Shown here: one piece after another, positions 23,501 through 34,421 of the stretch
Layout of the letters: each line of letters starts with the position of its first letter
Position numbering within the stretch: position 1 is the stretch's first letter
Source: Meconema thalassinum
Taxonomy: Eukaryota > Arthropoda > Insecta > Orthoptera > Tettigoniidae
DNA length: 64,000 nucleotides
Direction: 5' to 3'
NCBI GenBank assembly: GCA_946902985.2
Contig: OX336388.2
Coordinates: 367,833,387-367,897,386, forward strand
Translations under genes and position numbers: made by a program
Notes under the pieces: model-generated
Databases searched by the model: none
Seen by the model: the letters and a program-made list of their open reading frames with translations, nothing else
What the model was told of the DNA's origin: nothing

Positions 23501-24526
23501 AACAATATCTCACGAGTGGTTTCATTTGGGGATGTGATACTTGGCACATATACTAATCATTAAAAATAAGCTGACACATGTCTAATGGTTTTTCGATGTA
23601 GTGTATATTATGAGGTGAAAGGGATGAAAAGTGGGGGTTGAAAGATTCCTAACTGAGCGTGTATCTCTTAAACGACATAGGGAGGAGTCTGAAATTCGGA
23701 GGAAATCTATCAGCTTAAAAATAAATAAATAAATGAATAAATAAATAAAATAAATAGGTGTTCGACCGTGTTTTCATAAATGCAATTTAAGGGGCATATG
23801 GGGAGGGGTAAACTTCTGGAAGACAAACGTCCACTAAGGAAGGATTTTTGGATGTTTGCTCTCATCGACCAACCAAAACTATTAAAGTTAGAAGAATGAT
23901 AATTTGGGGATATGTTTGTCGTGTGTCGAAAACGTCTACTAAGGAGGGAATTTGGGGTATTGAGGTTCTAAAGGGGTGTTAACGGGGTTAAACCTGCATT
24001 TCATTGAAAAACAATATGATACGACTATGACGCGAGCGAAGCGAGGCTAAAATTGAGATGGTGTGTGTCTGTGTATTACTCAATCTCGCAAGTACCACTG
24101 GTCCGATTTACGTGAATTTTACATGGAAGTAGCTGATTTTCCTGGTTAACATATAGGTTACTTTTGATTTCAATACTTTGCACTATTTAAAATGGCGACC
24201 ATTTTAGTGACGTCACTACACCCTTTGGTTTCAAACTTTCATATTTACATTTCAAATGAAAAGAGAACGCTAAGAAATAGCAAACTTTTGATGGCATATG
24301 CGAGGTTTAAAACTACATTTTCTATCCGAAAGGTATCTGCAACTGTTAGCGAGTAAAACCTAAATTTGTGCTATAAAACACGGCCAACGCCAAGCGGTGT
24401 AGTTGGACAAAATGTTCCATCCTTAATCTCCCTCTGCGCAGCAACTCGCCTATCCCCTGTTTTAACTGTCACCTTCACATTTTAATTTATTTTTGACGCG
24501 TAGCGAAGCACGGGTACTTCAGCTAG
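20551..24526 (+). mobile_element. classic non-autonomous Helitron
   Basis: Starts TCTAATATATAAAAGTGAAA at 20551 after A20550, and ends GCGAAGCACGGGTACTTCAG + CTAG at 24523-24526 before T24527, so it sits between A and T. A small hairpin (CGTAGC..GCACG, one bulge) precedes the CTAG. These termini match the canonical animal Helitron 5' TC / 3' CTRR form. The interior is about six diverged ~600-bp units and a separate 3' block from about 24020. No Rep or helicase ORF. Confidence 0.85.
20990..24020 (+). repeat. tandem ~600-bp units inside the Helitron
   Basis: Phrases GGATGTGATACTCGGCATAT, TTTTTCGATGTGGTGTATAT, CTTAAACGACATAGGCG and CACTCACTCATCATCGCCCA recur; copies of the first start near 21203, 21853, 22266, 22892 and 23533. 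Units vary in length (about 410-650 bp) by internal deletion. Short ACTC microsatellites sit at unit boundaries. Confidence 0.8.
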
Positions 24527-24700
24527 TAATAACTAAAATTAGAGTTGTATGTCGACCACTTATTAATCCCCTTTCCAACGGGCTCAGGGATGAGATGCGA
24601 TGACATTCCGCGAGGCTGATTGTTTCTACAGCCGAATGCCCTTTTTGATGCCAACCTCACAAAAGTAGTTAATGGAGATGAAATGAATGAAGATGAATGA
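24527..24700. other. host spacer right of the Helitron
   Basis: No element recognised; flanks a reverse SINE. Confidence 0.3.
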
Positions 24701-25008
24701 AAGTTCAATTTCAAGTAGTTCCAACTTTAGCTACCGGGTGCCACTGTCGCCCGGTTGTGAACGTTGGAACTTGATAGAGCGTTTCTCACTGAATAAGCTA
24801 CAAATGTAGCTACACACTACCAATTGCAGTGGTAGGTTCTTTTACATGCCATACATCTATGAAATGGGCCCGCCGACTTAACCTTCCCTCCGAGGGAAGG
24901 CATACTGAAGGATTTTAACGCTCTTAAAAATCCAACGACTTCGGCCGGGTTTTAACCCACGACCTTGGGCATAGCAGTTCAGCATGCTACCGCCTACGTC
25001 ACCGGAAA
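24701..25008 (-). mobile_element. SINE family C, copy 1
   Basis: Read on the minus strand it has a tRNA-like head (ACGTAGGCGGTAGCATGCTG; box-B-like GTGGGTTAAAACCCGG), then the body with GTCGTTGGATTTTTAAGAGC and CCTTCCCTCGGAGGGAAGG. Matches 52990-53325 and, in the other direction, 39100-39265. Confidence 0.65.
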
Positions 25009-25269
25009 CGATAATAAATAAAATTAGAGTATTTACTTTAATGATATTATGTAGTATGGTTACTTATCTCAGCGGAGCCATTTGTCGTAAACGTTGTAGA
25101 CAGGCGAGAAGGTTGTTGTACCCCGCCAAGTCTTTGGAAAAATTCGAGTTGACCGACTGAAGAGTTACATTTTGTATAGGCAACACTGAAAAAAAAATGG
25201 CTTCAAAACTGTTGTTGTTGTAGAGTTTCTATTTTAGGGGCTGTACGCTAAGAAGAAGGAGAATAAGAA
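25009..25269. other. unassigned sequence
   Basis: No gene or defined repeat. Confidence 0.3.
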
Positions 25270-25575
25270 GAAGAGCATTGTGTTCATATAGCCCCATGTA
25301 GGCTACTTGGATGTGTGTGGAATTTGTGTGTTTGTATTTGTAAATTGGGGATATGTTTGGAAAGGAGACGGCCGTGGTCTTAACTTCGGAACCACCCTAG
25401 TATTTGCCTGAAGTAGAATTGCGGAAACCACGGAAAACCAATTCCAAGATGGTTGAGGTGGAAATAGAACCCTCCCATTCTCAGGTTGCCTAATGGAGCT
25501 AAGTGTACCCGGTTCCAGCCTTCATACCAGAATTAAAATTTCTTGGCAGTGCCGGGAAAGAAGCACGGACTTCCG
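25270..25575 (-). mobile_element. SINE family B, copy
   Basis: Reverse copy with AACCACGGAAAACC, GAACCACCCTAGTATTTGCC and CCAGAATTAAAATTTC; tail near AGCCCCATGTAGGCTACTTG. Diverged from the + strand copies at 46530 and 49420. Confidence 0.6.
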
Positions 25576-26345
25576 GGGTGACTGATGATGATGATAACTG
25601 TTGTTTTAAGGGGCCCAACATCTAGTTTATTGGCCCCTCAGAGTTTGGGTGATCGTGAAGATGATAATGAAATGTAAACTATAACTAAAACTACCTACTA
25701 ACTTATATACTAGAGGAAGAAATGGAAAACAAAAGGAGAATAAGGCAAATAAAGGACAGGCGAAAAAGATATGCCCTCAACCCACAAAGAATGCAGATGA
25801 GGGACTTGTAAGGAAGGAGAGCCATGAAAGACAGATAGGAAATTGAAAGAGGAGAGGGTTCGCCCCAGAGGTAATGGATAAAAGGGGGAAAACCTGACCC
25901 ATCTCAGGAATCCATCGGGGTCGCCAACTCCCGAACTCACCAGCCGTGAGCCCCTGAGGGTGTAGCAATATCTAGGGTGCACCAGAAGTGGTGGGGCTAC
26001 ATACACCCTGCCTCCTTGAGGGCCTTGAGCAGAAGGCAGGATATAACATGAAAAGAAAGGGAAGGCTGACCCCTCTCAGAAGGAGGGTATCAGAAAAGAT
26101 TAGACAAGGGCCAATTAAGGCGGGAAAGGAAGATACACCCTAGGCCTCGGATACCCTAATACCGTCGGGGTCGGAAGAGAACAAGACTTGACCAAGAGAG
26201 GTCGATAGGAAAGAAGACGGAGTGGAGCCCGGAACAAGTAAGTGGAAGCAATGCCGGACTCAGCTGGGGTCCCGTGGTCGCCAACCCACGTCCCACTAGA
26301 TGTGAGCCCCTGGCGGGACAGGGGAGACTGCCAAGAATGCTATCC
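25576..26345. repeat. GC-rich dispersed repeat with two diverged units
   Basis: Starts with GTTGTTTTAAGGGGCCCAAC, found again at 37345-37385, and contains two related blocks about 340 bp apart (GGTCGCCAACTC..GTGAGCCCCTGAGG near 25918; GGTCGCCAACCC..GTGAGCCCCTGGCG near 26275). No protein family recognised in any frame. Class unknown. Confidence 0.45.
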
Positions 26346-26556
26346 ATTGATGAAATATATACTTATTTCTTACTGGTAATGAATGACATTTGAAGTTATT
26401 TTCTTCCTTTATGAGTGTCCACGATGTAACTTCTGTCCCAAATGTTCAGAATCCGGTAATTGACTCCACCAAAACAATTATTGCTGATCTGGGTGCAACT
26501 CTATCCTCCGTAAAATAACTCAGAAGAAGCGGATTCCGTTCCCACTTGTACCCATA
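26346..26556. other. unassigned sequence
   Basis: No gene or repeat recognised. Confidence 0.3.
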
Positions 26557-27385
26557 ATAGAAGTACAGTAAGATTCTTTTGCTGGAGCGAGGCCGGCGGC
26601 CGCGTGCCGGGCGCGCACGCCTTCTGCCAGCCAACCGAGCTCGCCCGCGGATTGCGCGCAGGTGGAAACCGTAAAAAGTACATTAATTAATGGTAAATTC
26701 ACCAGCAAATCATGATTAAAGAACTTACCTTTTCACAGAAGATGCTGAGAGTGATCTTCTTCAGCTAACAGACAGGCGTTGTGCCGTGTAAATAAATTAG
26801 CGTTTACACGTTGTAATGCCCTTCTGTTGTGAGGGATTTCTGCTGCCGTATATTGTTCTCCAGCTCCACTAGAGTACGGGTAATTGATCTGTACACTTTG
26901 TATTTTAAATGAACCCACATTTGAACATCAAACGGCCTTAGGTCCATGCTTCGATTAATTACATTAAACACGCAGGGGGGTGCAGGATTAGCTACATAAT
27001 GTAACGATGTCACTTCCAAAGTTACTCTCTGTCAGCTGAAAGAGTACATTTTCAGCATCTTCTGTGAAATGGTATGTTCTGACGTTTATCTGGTGACGTG
27101 AGGTCATCCAGGCTCCCAAGAAATAAAAAGAACATCTGTGCTTCTTTTATTAAATCTTGCAAGAAAGTGTTTTGTTAACTTCGTATCTGTGCACTTACAC
27201 TTCACACCCTCGTTGATGAATGTTGAGTGACTGATTTAATGACCCTTGTTAGCTCGCATCCGCGCAACCCTGTGGCCCAAGCTAGTTTAGCTGGCGGAAG
27301 ATGCGCGCGCCCGGCAGTCGGCCGCTGGTCCTGCTCCAGAAAAATAATCACACTGTAGTATTCCGTTAATTTCTACTTCTATTCC
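26557..27385. mobile_element. foldback-like element with long imperfect inverted arms
   Basis: A perfect inner inverted match of 18 bp, TTTCACAGAAGATGCTGA (26731-26748), has its complement at 27052-27069. Outer arms also pair: TGCCGGGCGCGC near 26605 with GCGCGCCCGGCA near 27305, within CTGGAGC..CGGCCG blocks at about 26580-26645 and 27285-27347. The right arm is about 100 bp longer, suggesting an insertion. No transposase; exact ends and target duplication not established. The arms are unusually CpG-rich (a NotI-like GCGGCCGC). Confidence 0.6.
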
Positions 27386-27539
27386 AGATTATATGCCAAT
27401 GTGGCAAGTGATAAAATTGCTTGTTCTCTTCCTTAACAATCCTGGCACTAATTGCGAGTACACATTGCACTTCAAGGTGCAGTGGTACCATTCCTGGTGC
27501 CACACCGGTGGTCTTGTTTCGATTCCAGGCTCTGCTATT

Positions 27540-27900
27540 GTTCATTATTTAGGATCTTTGTGGCATGGTGATCATGTAGCCCCGTGTATGTGTGTGTAGA
27601 ATTTGTCTTACAACCTGTATCACTGTATGTCTGTATTAGTGTGTATTTGTAATTGAGGTCGGATTTGGGTAGGGATCGGTCGTGGCCTAACGTTAGATAC
27701 CATCCCAGCGTTTGCCTGGAGAAGAAGTGGGGAAACCACGGAAAACAACTTCCAGAATGGCTGAAGTAGGAATAGGACTCATCTCGTTTCAATTTGGTAT
27801 CACGAGGCTGTGTGTGCCCCGTTCCATCCCTCTGACCAGAATTAAATTTCCTGGCAGTACATCCGCATTGGCAGCCAAGAATGCTAGCCACTACGGAACG
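27540..27900 (-). mobile_element. SINE family B, reverse copy
   Basis: Contains AACCACGGAAAACAACTTCC, CATCCCAGCGTTTGCCTG and CCAGAATTAAATTTCCTGGC, with the AGCCCCGTGTATGTGTGTGT tail. Together with 27905-28880 it forms two SINEs head to head. Confidence 0.6.
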
Positions 27901-27904
27901 ATAC

Positions 27905-28880
27905 GGACATAACTTAATTCTAGTCTGAGGGCTGGAACAAAGTACACTCAGCCTCGTGAGGCCAAATTTAGAATAGTTGGGTTCAAATCCCATCTCAGCC
28001 ATCTTGGAAGTGGGTTTCTGAGATTTCCCATTTCTAGAGCCCTGTGCGGATAAACAAAACGTTATCCGCATCCGCCCCGCATCCGCACGACTGTTATCCG
28101 CATCTGCCCCACATCCGCACGACTGTTATCCGCATCCGCCCCGCAACCGCACGACATTTATCCGTATCCGCAAGTGTGTTATCCAAATCTGCTGACATTA
28201 CTCTTATATTTTAATGTGTTAGATAAAGTATTAAAGCAACGCATTTAGACATTTAAAGGAAAATTTATTCCCCTAGGATATGTGTGGATCGCAAGACCTT
28301 GTTGACTGGGTTTTGTTCCTGTGAGTAACGGCAAGTGAAACAGCGGATGGCTAGTTATAGCACTTGCTTAGTCGTCGGATATACCTACGCAGGCGAGCGC
28401 AGATATAATGGATTTTGTTTTGGAAATAACTCTACACTAATTGAGGGTATTTCCATGATTGGCTTCTCTCACTTCTCTATTATTATCACACAATCCAAGC
28501 GAACAAAAATAGGGAAATAACAAGAAACGCGAAAGACGCAGAACTTAGTAAATACTGTAATTATAAAATTTAAAAAAAATCAACATTGTATTCTAAAAAC
28601 GATCCGCAAATTTACTCAAAACATTATTCGCAGCTTACCCGCGGATATACTCGTCCGCGCGGGGCTTTACCCATTACTACTTCATGCATTTGCAGAGATG
28701 GTCCCTAACTTAAGGCAACGGCAGCCTCCTTTCCAGTCTTCACCTAATTTACAAATAAACACTCTTCTACTGACATAAGAATAATGCAGGTTATCAGGCA
28801 GATTCCCTATTTCTCTCTATATAATATAAACCCAATTACATGGGGCTAAATGACCACTATGTCCAAATTTCTAAAATGGA
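27905..28880 (+). mobile_element. SINE family B, split by a hAT-type element
   Basis: The left part (27905-28034) carries CACTCAGCCTCGTGAGG and TTGGGTTCAAATCCCATCTC. The right part (28670-28880) continues with the family's GAGATGGTCCCTAACTTAAG, GGCAACGGCAGCC and the ATTACATGGGGCTAAATGAC tail. The join interrupts CCCATTTC within the usual TTTCCCACTTCTAC phrase. Confidence 0.65.
28035..28669. mobile_element. hAT-type non-autonomous element
   Basis: Flanked by 8-bp duplications CCCATTTC (28027-28034) and CCCATTAC (28670-28677), 7 of 8 identical. The ends are inverted: TAGAGCCCTGTGCGGA and TAAAGCCCCGCGCGGA (complement of the right end). 8-bp duplications and short TIRs fit hAT. Near the left end a minisatellite (28050-28190) of about 35-bp units (TTATCCGCATCCGCCCCGCA) repeats three to four times. 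No transposase. Confidence 0.75.
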
Positions 28881-28974
28881 ACAACTACAACACAAGTACA
28901 CACGCTTATACACACATCGCTATAGCACAATTTTCTGATGGTTGTAATTATTAATGTCTATGGTTGTGGTATAT

Positions 28975-29215
28975 GTCCGGCCCCGTGGCGAATTGATTAG
29001 CGTGCTAGGCTTTGGTCAGAATGGTATCGGATTCGATTCCCAGTTGGTCATCGGGAATTTTAATCTCATGGGGTTAATTCTCCTAGACCAGGGACAGGCT
29101 GCATATGACGTTTTCATCACTTCATCCTCATTAGCTCACCCACGGGTGTGAATTATAAAGACCAGCACTCGGCCTTCAAGGAGGCCACACGACAGTTCAA
29201 TATTGAGATATGTGC
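28975..29215 (+). mobile_element. tRNA-headed SINE family D
   Basis: Head GGCCCCGTGGCGAATTGATT / AGCGTGCTAGGCTTTGG with box B GGATTCGATTCCC, then a body with GGGACAGGCTGCATATGACG and CCTTCAAGGAGGCCACACG. Single copy in the window. Confidence 0.65.
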
Positions 29216-29655
29216 ACCGGAACTTTAAATATGGTACCATCGCGATCACTGTGTGTAGGGAGTAAATGTTTCAATCACTAGAAAATTACATTTACATGTT
29301 TTGAATTCTCCGCTATTTCAGTTTCGTAGTTAACAGGTATTTAAAAGTTTTACGGTGAACTTATCTTAGTAATTCATATCACCATACGTAATTTCACGGT
29401 GATATCAGTAACGGTTTCAGAGGTATAGTAGTAAAATATTCGTACGGTCGCCATGTTGGAATGGTGGACCATAATAACATTTGAAAGACACGGTCGCGTT
29501 TGGACGAGATAGTAGTATGTCTGTACCCAGATTCATTTAAATAGATCCACCCATTTAGATTTCATGGTGGGTAGGACACACACGCAGATCACACATACAC
29601 CGAAAAATTTGATCTCTTATTAGAGGAAAATGGGCTAAAAAGAATGTGAGTGCAT
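29216..29655 (-). mobile_element. HINE-B fragment (diverged)
   Basis: Matches HINE-B from GTAGTTAACAGG through TCGCCATGTTGGA to the CA-rich 5' end and ATGGGCTAAAAA. The 3' half is missing. Confidence 0.55.
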
Positions 29656-29861
29656 AGATATTCATATTATTTTTAGCCTACTTTTCTCATTTTGCAACAA
29701 GTAGTTCCGTGAAGAACTATTCAGCCTATTTTCATATATCATACATATGTTAATTGCCACTATCACCATACGAAATTTCAGTGTGATTGCTGTAATAGAA
29801 TCGTAGATATTGAGAACTGAAGTAATATTTCGGATGGTTGCAATGTTGGATTTTTATATAT

Positions 29862-32800
29862 TGTACCCATGTGATGACCTCCCATGGAAAATATACTTCC
29901 GCCTCCAGCTAGCAGCAGTCCTCGGGCGTGTGCCGTCCAACCCACTGAGCGGTTACATATTTAGGATTTGAAACTAATAGGTAGCAACTCTACAATGACA
30001 ACACACAACTCTATTCTAATGGGTTTAATTTGAGCAAATATCATGGCTTATCAGAAGCCTCCGTGGCTTAGGCGGCAGCATGCCGGCCTCTCACCGCTGG
30101 GTCCGTGGTTCAAATCCCGGTCACTCCATGTGAGATCTGTGCTGGGCAAAACGGAGGCAGACGGGTTTTTCTCCGGGTACTCCGGTTTTCCCTGTCAACA
30201 TTTCATTCCAGCAACGCTCTCCACTATCATTTCATTTCATCTGTCATTTATTTAATCATTGCCCCAGAGGAGTGCGTCAGGCCTCCGCAGCCGGCACAGT
30301 CCATATCCTCGCCGCTAGATGAGGGCTTCATTCATTCCATTCCTGACCCGGTCGGAGACTGGAAGCAGGCTGTGGATTTTCATTTTCATCATGGCTTATC
30401 ACACAGCATACAACATTACATTTACATTTATAAACACAAAGCAATAAAATTGGAGCGTTGAGATGACCTAAACACAGAATCCCTTACATTACACTCATCT
30501 CCACTCCCATGGCTGGCATTCTAGTCCACTGACTAGTTCTATATCAGTCCATGTGGTTTAACAACCATGCCGTGTCACTACACGAAAATGCAAAATAAAA
30601 CTCCTTCCTTTAATTAAAATCCACACTTTACCACATCACAAATCCAAATAACTGTTGATTCAAGTTCATACTGCAATTACCATTGCAATCACTTTCACGT
30701 GCGCTATTGCACTTTTTAAACAAACACAAACAACGTTAATCTTAGACATTTTAATTAACTAGTGCATACAATTTTAATCTATGCAATATGTGTACAATCA
30801 TGTCTCATTCCTTTCTCCCCACCAAAATATCCGAGTTTACCATGCTTCAACCAAATCTATAATTGTATATCCACTATATGCCGTAATGGGTTGTCTTCCA
30901 AATCATACGTTTGTTATCGTTGTGTTGAGGAGGGAAATAATGCTACCCGTCGCTTAGGTATAGCGTAAAATGTAGTGTCTCCCTTCAAAACTAGGTGTCT
31001 CTGTCACTACAAGAATATAACTTTTACCAATTTGTAACTTGGCCAAATATTAAGATATCAGGACGATTCTTAGATACCAATGTGTCTTACCACACATGTA
31101 TATACATTCATTAATACAATATCCAATTTATAACATTCAGGGTACCACAAATTTATAATTCTCAAATCCTACTACAGTAAAACAATGATCGAGTTTCGCC
31201 CCCAACCTTTAGTTCTGTATACAATGGACCTTCACTGCGGGGTGCCAACCAACATGGCCGCTACCTCCCTTCTGTCACTTCTCTTTCTCACTCACTCCGA
31301 GCGACCGACTGCTGTCCTCAGACCTAAACAAAACATTGCGAGGTTTCAATGACCCTCATGTACGGGTGACCTATTTCTTACAGAATGCGTTTTGGTATAT
31401 GGAACCGTTTAAACATGTATACCTATCATTAGGGTTTATTGGCTGGCCTAACACTGGCACATTTGATTGAAGCCGAGGAAACGAGATTCATCAAATATGG
31501 AGTCCTAGCGGATTATTCAGTGGCTAGTCTTAAAGACTACGGTAAGGGCATAACTTTCCCTCCGTGTCAAATTCACTCAACCACAGATGAATTAATTCAC
31601 ACAATTTGCTGGCTCATGGTCGATATCAAGCGTAATGGCTAGGTTTCCATTGTTTACCTCCCTACGCCAATGATACGAAATCCTGGCCGCTTCAATTAGC
31701 ATATCTGAGCTAGGGTTCCCACTATGTACGCTCGATTGCTTACCATCATTCGTAGGCCCACGGCTCTACGAGAATTCATACTACGATTAGCAGACTTGAC
31801 TTCCGGACTACGCATGAGGATGATCCTATCCTTAATTTTTAATACAATCTCTACCAATTATTCTTATTGGCTTTTCTTATCAAGCAGCAATTCAATTCTC
31901 TTTAAACATTTCCATTTTCCACATTCTTAGCATATTTCCGTACATTATTAATTATATGATTCCTTGTGACATCATAACACTGATTTTCCGTTGAGCGGTC
32001 CTTTGACTTTAATAACACTGCTTAAATATACAGTCATTTATCTTAACACATGTTTGCATACAATTTCCCTGATTTTTATTTATTATTATTAATACTGACA
32101 CACCGTCCCTTATCCCGACACAACATAACGATAATTAAGTCTCCAATAAAATGAACTTCGGTGTCCATGACTACATTTTGACCCTTTATATCAAATGCCA
32201 TTTCTACATTACTTGTAACGGAGTTACACACAACTTTATGTAAAACGAACATCTTTAACTTGAACATATTTCAACACAAAATTAAGGCATGAAAGCCATA
32301 CCTTCTAAGATTAAAACCTTCATTGGCATATATTACATCTTTACATATTTCGGCATACAGTGGATTATATCTTACAATAGAATCATGGTTTCATGTACTC
32401 ACGTTTTCTCACGGTGGCTTCTGCCACTTACACTCCATTATGCCTGCCATAATTGCACTTAGCACGGCATATTCACACTTTTCACACACATGTTTCGTGG
32501 ATCTTCCACTAAGAAATGCACTTCACTTTGATTTATAATATTGAAGCTACTGCTTCGTTCTGTCATTTTATACATTACTATTTATCACTATACTTTTATA
32601 ACATACACTTTAAAATATACATAAACACTTAAAACACAAGATATTTATGTACACTGGCCTCACTTGGCGATCCTTCGTGCAGTATCTCAGAATTACAGGT
32701 TCCGTAGAGCTTTACTCCCCGAATAATCCTGTCTCCTGATTGAAAGTCTCGTAACATCTGCACGAAGATCTCTAGTGTATCTCTGTTCCTGGTTAATCCC

Positions 32801-34421
32801 TCACGATTCCCAATGTTCCAGTCTAGTAATATCTCCTAGATTCCATTTCACTGGAAACATGCCTATCCCAGTATTTCCTTTGTTCCCAATGTCTATCACC
32901 TCCTGTCCAATTGCACATTATCGATAATAGCATAATTGTGCTCTAATATCGATACAAACATTAACAAAGTGGCATTCGCATAAAATGCTTCACCCTTTTG
33001 AACAAATGTACTTCTTATACCTGCGCGCTTCTAAACAACGTAAATTCAGCTAACTGACATTTTCTGCGCTGCACTTGTCTACTGTACATTCCACTTGTAC
33101 ACATACAACTCCTATTGTTCTCATACTGCGCTGACTGCTTCCCCTGAGAGGTGCGCTCCTAACAGTGTTCTGTATATTCACACGTAAACTTGCGTGTAAT
33201 ACATTGTCCTGAACTACGACGCTTCTCATACTATTTTACTGAAATATATTTGCATATGTATAAAAATAAATTGTCTCTGCATTGTAAGGTTCTACTGACC
33301 TATTGTGATTACTTTCACTTGTCATTGTACGTAGCACTTGAGAATAATACTCACTGATTATTTATAACCTTTGTATCGACGCGCGGCGTTTTTACAGGGA
33401 TCAGAGTGGCGTGGACTCTGCACCAGTTTCCTTGTACAACTGTCTTAATTCGTACATTGCACTGTACGGCTAATATACTGAATAACTCTGACAAAGTTAA
33501 AGTATTGGCGCGCGGCGTTATTTCTTGAACCCGGGCGACATGCGCTTCGCACTAAGTTCTGGTACAACTGTCCTGACTGACTCCACTGGCGAGCTTATAT
33601 GGCTTTCCAAACGAAAAGTAGATCCCTAAATTCGCTGGAGTTTCATCTCTCTTCCGAATGCCTTTCCTGGCTTGAAATAACGTTTTTCTGGTCAGTCTCG
33701 TAGCGTTGGTTTCATAATTGCCTGCGTGCTTGAGATTCGATCAGCCAATTAATTAAAATTAGTTAACTTCTTCAAGGCGTCCTGACGCTGAGTCGGTGGT
33801 TATTCCCCTTCTTACTTCCGTAATCCGTCCGCTGACCTCTGTAAAACGTGTTCTTCCGCACCTTCCTTATTCCAGCTTCAATTTCGACGTTTGATGGCTT
33901 GACAATTAACCTTCTTGAATTTGATTCACATTTGTGTAATCCTCATATGTGTATCATGTTCCAATAGTGAGTAATCTACAAATTATCTTTCCTGCTCTCC
34001 CTTCCAATGCGTTTTTCCTTTGTGCTTAGGGGAGTTTTTGGTCCACCTCTGGTTCTCTCATCCTCCCCAGACAGGAGAAAAAGATCCAAGTGACTGACGT
34101 GACGCCACGAAAACACGCCTACTTTTCAAAGTCATTAGTTGAGTGTCACAAGCTCCAAATCCTAGTGCTAGACTCAGAAACTCATGCACTTTTCAACCAT
34201 ATAATGCCATATTCTTCCATATTTTCTGTGTTATTTTGACTTATAACAGCAGAATTTGCTTCGTATCACATTAGTGATGTTATGTATTCTGTCTCTAGGG
34301 GTTTTTCTTGACTGAACACCCTCAGAGACCCTAGGTTAGTTTCCCTTTGGCAGTTCCAGTCTGCTCTCATTTTTCCAGTGTCCCAGCTTCGACACCAGTC
34401 AGCCTAATGCCCTCGGACACA
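29862..34421. mobile_element. giant LTR-like (TG...CA) element, copy 1
   Basis: Begins TGTACCCATGTGATG, ends CCTCGGACACA, and is flanked by ATAT at 29858-29861 and 34422-34425. The uninterrupted HINE-B at 47050 (TTTATATATGTAGGTCCTA) shows that only the element plus 4 bp were added. Without its SINE it is about 4.2 kb. Collinear with 60038-63947: both share TTCCGCCTCCAGCTAGC, TTTCGTTATCG-like, CTCCTGATTGAAAGTCT and CCAATTAATTAA blocks. No frame longer than about 70 codons outside the SINE. TG/CA ends with 4-bp duplication fit a solo LTR of a Ty3-like or related element; orientation unknown. Confidence 0.65.
30054..30387 (+). mobile_element. tRNA-headed SINE family E, copy 1
   Basis: Perfect 14-bp duplications ATCATGGCTTATCA at 30040-30053 and 30388-30401 flank it; copy 2 of the LTR-like element is empty here (ATCATGGCTTCA near 60217). 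Head GCCTCCGTGGCTTAGGCGGC, box B GTGGTTCAAATCCC, body CTCCGGGTACTCCGG and CTCGCCGCTAGATG, ending GTGGATTTTCATTTTC. A frame of about 118 codons through it is not a gene. Confidence 0.9.

Noticed and set aside
20551..24526. CRISPR-like or bacterial repeat array
   Set aside because: Repeat units are ~600 bp and diverged, and the ends are canonical Helitron termini in a eukaryotic context.
30043..30461. Frame of about 118 codons
   Set aside because: Lies almost wholly in SINE family E, and the same peptide recurs at 50072-50476 in the other SINE copy.
29862..34421. Interpretation as a gene-bearing DNA transposon
   Set aside because: No TIRs, no transposase-like frame, and TG/CA ends with 4-bp duplications fit LTR integration better.
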